From Frankiales bacterium (GTDB taxonomy: Bacteria; Actinomycetota; Actinomycetes; Mycobacteriales; SCTD01), in NCBI GenBank assembly GCA_004299215.1, contig SCTD01000297.1, forward strand, positions 1 through 9,963: a stretch of 9,963 bases of DNA, given 5' to 3'. The first letter of the stretch is position 1; every line of letters starts with the position of its first letter. Shown here in pieces: positions 7,101 to 9,963 of the stretch. The translations under genes were made by a program, and so were the position numbers. The notes beneath the pieces were generated by a model. That model had not been told where the DNA came from and did no database searches. It saw nothing but the letters and a program-made list of their open reading frames with translations.

Positions 7101-7278
7101 CGCCTTCCACGAGGCGCACCGCGCCGAGGCGCCGGCCGCGCTCGCGGCGCTGCAGGAGGCGGCCACCAGCGGCGGGAACGTCTTCGACGCGCTGATGACC
7201 GCGGTGCGCCACTGCTCGCTCGGTCAGATCAGCGAAGCGTTCTTCGAGGTGGGCGGCCAGTACCGGCGGAACGTGTGA
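4105..7278 (+). CDS. icmF: Fused isobutyryl-CoA mutase IcmF (B12 domain, G-protein chaperone and mutase on one chain)
   Basis: An adenosylcobalamin enzyme that interconverts isobutyryl-CoA and n-butyryl-CoA, linking valine-type and butyrate-type carbon; 1057 aa, the usual IcmF length. The N-terminal B12-binding domain (about 10-135) has DGHD with ligand His22 and GGGGGV near residue 100. The MeaI-like GTPase domain (about 185-400) has a P-loop GTGGSGKS (194-201), IETPGIGQGD with Glu288, and NKYE (335-338). The mutase barrel (about 535-1057) has RMFAGEG, GQNTCIFSTEFA and ISGYHIAEAGA with His744. Aligned to methylmalonyl-CoA mutase, Tyr89 becomes Phe570 and Arg207 becomes Gln706, the isobutyryl-type pair, while His244 is kept as His744. 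I chose ATG 4105 because GGAG ends 5 nt before it and MSLHVPVHPVRFVTSASLFDGHD matches the family N-terminus; in-frame ATGs at 4075 and 3979 would extend into the operator region. It overlaps the MarR gene by 4 bp. Confidence 0.96.
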   Translation: MSLHVPVHPVRFVTSASLFDGHDAAINIMRRVLQSQGVEVVHLGHDRSVEEVVTACLQEDVQGVAVSSYQGGHVEYFSYLKERLVEVGAGHVQVFGGGGGVIVPEEIALLKSRGVTIFAPEDGQRLGLAGMINTLVEACDVDLAATPPAVEDVLTGDAAALARALTVLEAGRSPELAAAVRERAGTVPVLGITGTGGSGKSSLTDELVRRLRLDQEDKLRIAVLAIDPTRRKGGGALLGDRIRMNSLAGGSVFFRSFATRTSGTPVPEHLDDAIAACKAAGFDLVVIETPGIGQGDASITEHCDVSLYVMTPEYGAASQLEKIGMLDAADVVAINKYERRGAEDARRDVARQLVRNREAFGQSWEDMPVFGTSAARFADDGVTALYQHLRGLLAERGLDAPAGRLPLVGTKTSTGLTSVLPAARERYLSEIADTVRGYHRRTSEQAEVARRRQHLETARALVEETAELDALIAETEVDPEVQGLLDSWPARVEEYSGDELVYTVRGKEIHTPLTRETLSGNAVRRVALPRTSDAGDLVGFLRRENLPGYFPFTAGVFPFKRQGEAPARMFAGEGDAFRTNRRFKVLSEGQPATRLSTAFDSVTLYGRDPDLRPDIYGKVGTSGVSIATLDDMKVLYGGFDLCSPTTSVSMTINGPAPTILAMFLNTAIDQELEKRPDEDPAAVRTWVLQNVRGTVQADILKEDQGQNTCIFSTEFALRAMADIQEWFVEHEVQNFYSVSISGYHIAEAGANPISQLAFTLANGFTYVEAYLARGMAIDDFAPNLSFFFSNGMDAEYTVLGRVARRIWAVAMKEKYGASERSQKLKYHVQTSGRSLHAQEMAFNDIRTTLQALCALYDNANSLHTNAYDEAVTTPTEESVRRALAIQMVIDKEWGLSANENPLQGSFVVDELTDLVEAAVLAEFDRIAERGGVLGAMETGYQRGRIQDESMLYEHRKHDGTLPIVGVNTFLAPKTDETPKTVELARATEAEKESQLNRLRAFHEAHRAEAPAALAALQEAATSGGNVFDALMTAVRHCSLGQISEAFFEVGGQYRRNV

Positions 7279-7781
7279 CCGCGCCGCGGCTGGCCGTCGA
7301 CCCGATCGTGGAGGCGCGACGGCACTGGGAGGAGCACGGCTGGTCCGACGCTGCGGAGGGCATGGCCGCGGTCACCTCGATCATGCGCGCGCAGCAGCTG
7401 GTCCTCGCCCGCGTCGACGAGGTGCTGCGGCCGCTCGAGCTGACCTTCGCCCGCTACGAGCTGCTCATGCTGCTGCACTTCAGCCGTACGGGGGCGCTGC
7501 CCGTGACCAAGGCGAGCACGCGGCTGCAGGTGCACCCGACGAGCGTCACCAACGCCGTCGACCGGTTGGAGGCGGCCGGTCTGGTCGAGCGCCGGCGGAA
7601 CCCCACGGACGGGCGGGGGATCCTGGTGGCGCTGACCCCAGCCGGTCGTGCGCTCGCGCTGAAGGCGACCGAGCGGCTGAACGCCGAGGTCTTCGAGCAG
7701 GTCGGGCTGGCGCCCAGGCGCACCGGCACGCTGCTGTCGGTGCTCACCGAGCTGCGGCGTTCGGCCGGCGACCTCGCCTGA
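7275..7781 (+). CDS. MarR-family transcriptional regulator, translationally coupled to icmF
   Basis: 168 aa starting at a GTG that overlaps the icmF stop as GTGA, a classic coupling arrangement; the conserved-looking N-terminal segment DPIVEARRHWEEHGW supports this start over the internal ATG at 7363. The MarR winged helix-turn-helix is clear: LTFARYELLMLLHFS (56-70), LPVTKASTRLQ (75-85), recognition helix HPTSVTNAVDRLEAAGLVERR (87-107) and wing NPTDGRGILVALTPAGRAL (109-127). Helices at both ends fit the dimerisation domain. MarR dimers bind 16-20 bp palindromes and release them on binding a small ligand. Being co-transcribed with icmF, it probably represses its own operon through the TGGACGTCCA sites, possibly in response to an acyl-CoA or the free acid; both points are inference. 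Confidence 0.93.
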   Translation: MTAPRLAVDPIVEARRHWEEHGWSDAAEGMAAVTSIMRAQQLVLARVDEVLRPLELTFARYELLMLLHFSRTGALPVTKASTRLQVHPTSVTNAVDRLEAAGLVERRRNPTDGRGILVALTPAGRALALKATERLNAEVFEQVGLAPRRTGTLLSVLTELRRSAGDLA

Positions 7782-7796
7782 CGGGTGCTTCGCCCG
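7782..7796 (+). terminator. Short hairpin directly after the MarR stop
   Basis: Bases 7782-7787 (CGGGTG) pair with 7791-7796 (CGCCCG), including one G-U pair, around a CTT loop, starting at the first base after the stop codon. It is compact and well placed for an icmF-marR operon terminator but lacks a U-tract. Confidence 0.35.
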
Positions 7797-7904
7797 GCGG
7801 ATGAGGGTCCCGAGCGGAAGAACCACCGGCGCTGAGGGTGGCCGGCTGCACGCCGGCGCCGGCGGCGCCAGCGGGTGGTCTCTCGCTGCCGAGGATGTGA
7901 CCGA

Positions 7905-7949
7905 TCTGCACTGGCCGGGACGCGGCGCAACCGGGAGACTCGGTGCAGA
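7905..7949 (+). other. Long stem-loop in the leader upstream of the guanidine riboswitch
   Basis: TCTGCAC (7905-7911) and GTGCAGA (7943-7949) are perfect complements. The stem extends inward through a T-G, a G-C and a further G-T pair to about 10 bp, and CCGG (7915-7918) can pair with CCGG (7931-7934) inside. The element ends 14 nt before the riboswitch pseudoknot. It could be a terminator of the upstream operon, or part of the gdx leader if transcription starts further upstream. The sequence around CCGGGAGA recalls the end of guanidine-I riboswitches, but the rest of that motif is missing. Confidence 0.4.
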
Positions 7950-7962
7950 GGCACAACGGCCT

Positions 7963-8005
7963 CCCGGACGAGCAGCGCCGTACCCGGACAGCGACAAGAC
8001 GGCGT
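7963..8005 (+). promoter_or_regulatory. Guanidine-III (ykkC-III) riboswitch
   Basis: The stretch reads CCGGACGAG, then CGCCGTACCCGG, then CAGCGACAAGACGGCG, and closely follows the crystallised Thermobifida fusca guanidine-III aptamer as I remember it. It folds as an H-type pseudoknot: P1 pairs CCGG 7964-7967 with CCGG 7984-7987, and P2 pairs CGCCGT 7976-7981 with ACGGCG 7999-8004. The conserved ACGAG and ACAAGACGG segments are intact. The aptamer ends 5 nt before the GGAG of the downstream gene, so control is most likely at translation initiation. The first gene after it is a guanidinium exporter, the expected target of this riboswitch class, which is an independent confirmation. Confidence 0.93.
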
Positions 8006-8018
8006 CCTTGGAGTGGTC

Positions 8019-8333
8019 ATGCACTGGGTCGCGCTCGTCTTCTCTGGTGTGCTGGAGGCAGTCTGGGCAACTGCCCTCGGCAAGTCCCACGGATTCAGCC
8101 GCCTCACCCCCTCGGTCGTCTTCGTGGTGGCGGCGGCAGCGAGCTTCGCCGGGCTGGCCTACGCGATGCGGGGTCTCCCTGTCGGGACCGCCTACGCGGT
8201 GTGGGTCGGCATCGGGGCAGCCCTGACGGCCGGCTACGCCATGACGAGCGGTGCGGAGCCGGCATCCGCTGTCAGGGTCCTGCTCCTGCTGGGCATCGTC
8301 GCCTGCGTCATCGGCCTCAAGGTCGCGCACTAG
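8019..8333 (+). CDS. gdx: Guanidinium exporter Gdx (SMR family, SugE type)
   Basis: 104 aa with four transmembrane helices (about 3-20, 31-49, 55-76, 85-102), the standard size of a small multidrug resistance protein acting as a dual-topology dimer in the inner membrane. It carries the essential proton/substrate-coupling Glu13 and Trp16 in GVLEAVWA, and the Gdx/SugE-specific HGFSRLTPS (24-32) and LPVGTAYAVWVGIGA (53-67), rather than the Qac/EmrE versions. Gdx proteins exchange guanidinium for protons. GGAG at 8010-8013 lies 5 nt before the ATG and immediately after the riboswitch pseudoknot, so expression should rise with intracellular guanidine. One small difference from E. coli SugE is the TSGAEPASAVR region (76-86) in place of the usual GESASPMR-type turn; Glu80 is kept. 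Confidence 0.96.
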   Translation: MHWVALVFSGVLEAVWATALGKSHGFSRLTPSVVFVVAAAASFAGLAYAMRGLPVGTAYAVWVGIGAALTAGYAMTSGAEPASAVRVLLLLGIVACVIGLKVAH

Positions 8334-8362
8334 CGCTGGCGTCAGAGCTTCCCCGACGGCGC
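8333..8362. terminator. Imperfect hairpin between convergent gdx and the 109-aa gene
   Basis: GCGC (8333-8336) pairs with GCGC (8359-8362), and CGTC (8340-8343) pairs with GACG (8355-8358), with a 3-nt bulge and an 11-nt loop. It starts at the last base of the gdx stop codon and lies between convergent genes, where a bidirectional terminator would be expected. There is no U-tract. Confidence 0.3.
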
Positions 8363-8395
8363 ACCTCGTTGAACGGCTGTCTTGGCTCGGACCCA

Positions 8396-8725
8396 CTAGC
8401 CCCTGGGCTTGAACAAGGGCAGGTCGATCGACGCGGCCATGGCTTCCAGCCCCGCGGGGCTGGGGTGCAGCTGACGCCGCAGCCTCCGCTGACGGCGCGT
8501 GCCATGCGCACGTCGTAGGGCCACGGGTTCGAGACACGGCTGCTTGCCCGGCGCAGCCACGCTCACCGTGAGCCGCACGTCGACGCTGTGATCCTGCGCT
8601 CCCGTGCTGAGGTGCAGACCCCACTCGTCCAGCCCCGCGATGAGCGGCCGGTCGAACCGGAGATCCGGTTGTGCCGCAGGCTCCTGCTGCCCGTGAACGA
8701 GCAGGAGTCCGTCCGCGACTGACAT
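8396..8725 (-). CDS. Hypothetical protein, 109 aa
   Basis: I do not recognise this protein. From ATG 8725 it begins MSVADGLLLVHGQQEPAAQP and has an N-terminal half with alternating hydrophobic residues (DVRLTVSVAAPG near 55-66), a basic Arg-rich stretch (RRAHGTRRQRRLRRQ, about 75-89), and ends AASIDLPLFKPRG. Third positions are strongly G/C through the frame, which supports coding. The frame stays open upstream to an ATG at 8869, but that extension is Arg/Ser-rich and looks non-coding. A GAAAGG lies about 14 nt before ATG 8725, which is loose spacing. The gene is convergent with gdx. No signal peptide or membrane segment is seen. The Arg-rich part could mark a frameshifted or decaying gene. 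Confidence 0.5.
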   Translation of the reverse strand: MSVADGLLLVHGQQEPAAQPDLRFDRPLIAGLDEWGLHLSTGAQDHSVDVRLTVSVAAPGKQPCLEPVALRRAHGTRRQRRLRRQLHPSPAGLEAMAASIDLPLFKPRG

Positions 8726-8768
8726 CGGGAACCTGGCCTTTCGCCGTAGCCCAGTGGCTTCGGAGGCT

Positions 8769-8861
8769 GTTGCCGCGTGGGCGGGGGATGTTGACCTGCG
8801 GCGGAGGCGTCCAGTCCGACGCTTCGCCTCCTCCTGCGCTGGCCTTCGGTGCAGCGGCAAC
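8769..8861. other. Nested inverted repeats in a gene-free stretch
   Basis: The 260 bp between the 109-aa gene and the membrane-protein gene show no convincing reading frame. They contain an outer 8-bp inverted repeat, GTTGCCGC (8769-8776) with GCGGCAAC (8854-8861), and inside it a 7-bp perfect stem, GGAGGCG (8803-8809) with CGCCTCC (8825-8831), around a 15-nt loop. This could be a structured transcript end or chance in GC-rich DNA. It is not an attC-like site, because the GTT/AAC order is reversed. Confidence 0.3.
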
Positions 8862-8985
8862 AACGACATCAGGCTGACGCTCGCAAGATACGGGCCAGCG
8901 GCATCACCGCAAGATCGTCACTCCGACGAGTCTCCCCGTCGCGCGACTGTCCCGTTACGGACGTTCGCTGCGTCGGGAACGGCAG

Positions 8986-9276
8986 TTACCTCTCGGTGGA
9001 GAAGTAGCAGTCGTACGGCTGCCCCACATCGAAGGCGAGCGTCAACGCCACAACGATGACTGCGGTCAGGAGCAGCCCGAGCCACACCGAACTGGCCGTG
9101 CGCCGTGCGACGACGGCCGGTGCGAGAGCAAGCAGCAGCGCGGTCAGGGGCAGCAGTAGCGCGGGCAGGGCGGCATCGCACCGCGAGTCGCGGTCGTAGC
9201 CGAGCACCAGCCACGCGACAGCAGCCGACGCCAGAGCCGTGACCACTACGAACGCGCGGTCTCGTCGGAGCGTCAT
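8986..9276 (-). CDS. Small three-helix membrane protein of unknown function
   Basis: 96 aa, starting MTLRRDRAFVVVTALASA. Three hydrophobic segments are evident: about 8-26 (AFVVVTALASAAVAWLVLG), 36-57 (ALPALLLPLTALLLALAPAVV) and 65-84 (VWLGLLLTAVIVVALTLAF). Basic residues flank the first helix (RRDR) and the second loop (ARRT), suggesting these sides are cytoplasmic, which leaves the loop with Cys33 (DSRCD) and the tail with Cys90 (YDCYFSTER) outside. Two extracytoplasmic cysteines could form a disulfide if the topology has an odd number of effective crossings, but I cannot settle this. No Shine-Dalgarno precedes the ATG; instead TAGCCT lies 6 nt upstream, fitting leaderless expression. I do not recognise a family. 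Confidence 0.75.
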   Translation of the reverse strand: MTLRRDRAFVVVTALASAAVAWLVLGYDRDSRCDAALPALLLPLTALLLALAPAVVARRTASSVWLGLLLTAVIVVALTLAFDVGQPYDCYFSTER

Positions 9277-9282
9277 GAGCGG

Positions 9283-9288
9283 AGGCTA
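9283..9288 (-). promoter_or_regulatory. Leaderless -10 (TAGCCT) for the 96-aa membrane protein
   Basis: On the minus strand TAGCCT is followed by exactly 6 nt and then the ATG at 9276, the same hexamer and spacing as before ppc. No ribosome-binding site is present. No clear -35 was identified at 16-18 bp. Confidence 0.5.
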
Positions 9289-9326
9289 GATGAGACAGCG
9301 AGAACGGCACGCTCGGCACGCGGCGT

Positions 9327-9860
9327 TCAGCGCCGGCCGCCCCATCCGCTGTGCCAGTACTTGGCGTCCTCGCTGCCTACGCGCACGATGGCGTCTTCTC
9401 GCACATCGGCTGCGGGCCATAGCTCCACGAGGTACTCGTCTACGACGGACTCGGCCAGCTCCCCCTCGCGACCACCATCCCGTCCGCGCGCACTGACGCG
9501 GAGCCGATAGGAGCCCGGTGCGATCCCGCCGAGCTCGCCTGACGTCTCGCCCGCCCACGACAGCCAGAGCACCGTCGCTCCGCCGGGAATGACGATCGAC
9601 ACCTCGACGACATCCTCGAAGACAGGAGGGGGGAGCGGTGGTTCGGCATCGAGGAGGACCACGCGCACGCGGGAGCCGCCCGATCGACGCGCGAGGTTGA
9701 TGTAGACGCCGTCGCCGCTGGCAGCCCCGACCAACCCGTTGACCTGGGCGTCGAAGTACCTGTCGGGGTCGCCGTCGAAGCCGATGGCATCCTCCGACCA
9801 CACAGGGTCGAACTGCCCGTAGTCCGTGTGCACAACTTCGTCGAGGAGAACCTGTGACAT
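9327..9860 (-). CDS. Conserved-looking soluble hypothetical protein, 177 aa
   Basis: I cannot assign a function. The protein starts MSQVLLDEVVHTDYGQFDPV and is acidic in its first third (EDAIGFDGDPDRYFD). It continues with NGLVGAASGDGVYINLARRSGG and a run of predicted beta strands (RVRVVLLDAEPP; VEVSIVIPGGATVLWLSW), then GSYRLRVSARGRDGG and EYLVELWPAAD, ending DAKYWHSGWGGRR. The SYRLRVSARGRD...YLVELWPA pattern recurs, from memory, in uncharacterised actinobacterial proteins, some of which sit beside toxin or secretion genes; an immunity-type role is speculation. No signal peptide or membrane helix. The ATG at 9860 is preceded by TAGGTT at 6 nt and no Shine-Dalgarno, indicating a leaderless start. 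High G/C third positions over the whole frame support coding. Confidence 0.82.
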   Translation of the reverse strand: MSQVLLDEVVHTDYGQFDPVWSEDAIGFDGDPDRYFDAQVNGLVGAASGDGVYINLARRSGGSRVRVVLLDAEPPLPPPVFEDVVEVSIVIPGGATVLWLSWAGETSGELGGIAPGSYRLRVSARGRDGGREGELAESVVDEYLVELWPAADVREDAIVRVGSEDAKYWHSGWGGRR

Positions 9861-9866
9861 GACCGA

Positions 9867-9872
9867 AACCTA
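9867..9872 (-). promoter_or_regulatory. Leaderless -10 (TAGGTT) for the 177-aa gene
   Basis: TAGGTT (TANNNT) on the minus strand ends 6 nt before the ATG at 9860, the third such arrangement in the window. No ribosome-binding site lies in the gap. The 32 bp further upstream separate it from the stop of the next minus-strand gene, leaving room for a -35, though none is clear. Confidence 0.5.
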
Positions 9873-9904
9873 GTGGAGAGCGGCACTCCCTAGCGGTCGC
9901 CTTG

Positions 9905-9963
9905 TCAGTCCGTCTCGAACCGAGCCTGCTTGCCGTCGCAGGTCGTCCCGCCAGCGAACGAGC
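9905..9963 (-). CDS. C-terminal end of a gene entering from the right edge
   Basis: Read on the minus strand, the last 18 codons in the window encode SFAGGTTCDGKQARFETD followed by TGA at 9907-9905. G or C occupies nearly every third position, and the peptide has a credible folded-tail composition with one Cys. Only the tail is present, so no family can be named. It lies 33 bp upstream of the -10 of the 177-aa gene on the same strand. Confidence 0.5.
   Translation of the reverse strand, partial: SFAGGTTCDGKQARFETD

Noticed and set aside
7860..7949. Guanidine-I (ykkC) riboswitch
   Set aside because: Only fragments such as CCGGGAGA are present; the conserved GGGACAAAAGCCCGGGAGA core is missing. 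The real aptamer is the guanidine-III motif at 7963-8005.
7224..8624. A 466-codon minus-strand frame across marR, the riboswitch and gdx
   Set aside because: It spans three independently supported plus-strand elements and shows low-complexity composition.
8769..8861. Integron attC site
   Set aside because: The repeat ends read GTT...AAC outward, opposite to the RYYYAAC...GTTRRRY order of attC, and no integrase or cassette is present.
8788..8877. A 29-codon plus-strand frame starting MLTCGGGVQSD
   Set aside because: Third positions are not biased as in the neighbours, the start has only a G-run 1 nt away instead of a spaced SD, and it overlaps the inverted-repeat region.
9286..9886. Alternative minus-strand frames overlapping the 177-aa gene
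   Set aside because: They are Arg/Ser-rich shadows of the 9327-9860 frame, which has G/C third positions and its own promoter spacing.

Overview
The window reads as a high-GC actinobacterial chromosome segment. Third codon positions are almost all G or C, ribosome-binding sites and leaderless starts are mixed, and the gene set is typical of Actinomycetota: IcmF with a coupled MarR regulator, an aspartate-type PEP carboxylase, and a Gdx exporter behind a guanidine-III riboswitch. I cannot name the genus. No mobile element, CRISPR array, tRNA or rRNA was seen.

Left part (1-1202). A ferredoxin-reductase-type flavoprotein runs leftwards off the window edge. Its leader holds an 18-codon Cys-rich reading frame (CxxCxC plus an acidic tail), then a 12-bp perfect GC hairpin, then an 8-codon GTG frame with an ideal Shine-Dalgarno whose stop overlaps the reductase start (ATGA). 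This looks like a translationally coupled, possibly attenuated, leader and is the least familiar structure in the window. A divergent promoter drives ppc, apparently as a leaderless mRNA.

Centre (1203-7781). A complete phosphoenolpyruvate carboxylase is followed by an intergenic region with a 9-bp inverted repeat and two copies of a TGGACGTCCA palindrome 21 bp apart around a -10 element. Then comes icmF, a fused isobutyryl-CoA mutase carrying its B12 domain, its G-protein chaperone and its mutase barrel on one chain. The two residues that separate isobutyryl-CoA from methylmalonyl-CoA mutases are of the isobutyryl type. A MarR-family gene overlaps the icmF stop by 4 bp (GTGA) and is the obvious candidate to bind the palindromes.

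Right part (7782-9963). A structured leader ends in a guanidine-III (ykkC-III) riboswitch pseudoknot placed directly before the ribosome-binding site of a Gdx-type SMR guanidinium exporter. Beyond it, all genes are on the minus strand and unrecognised: a 109-aa protein, a 96-aa three-helix membrane protein, a 177-aa soluble beta-rich protein, and the C-terminal tail of a gene entering from the right. The membrane-protein and 177-aa genes, like ppc, have TANNNT exactly 6 nt before the ATG, the signature of leaderless transcription.

Functionally the window combines anaplerosis (PEP to oxaloacetate), branched/straight C4 acyl-CoA interconversion under local repression, electron transfer by a flavoprotein reductase, and guanidine-responsive detoxification. 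These are adjacent units rather than one pathway.
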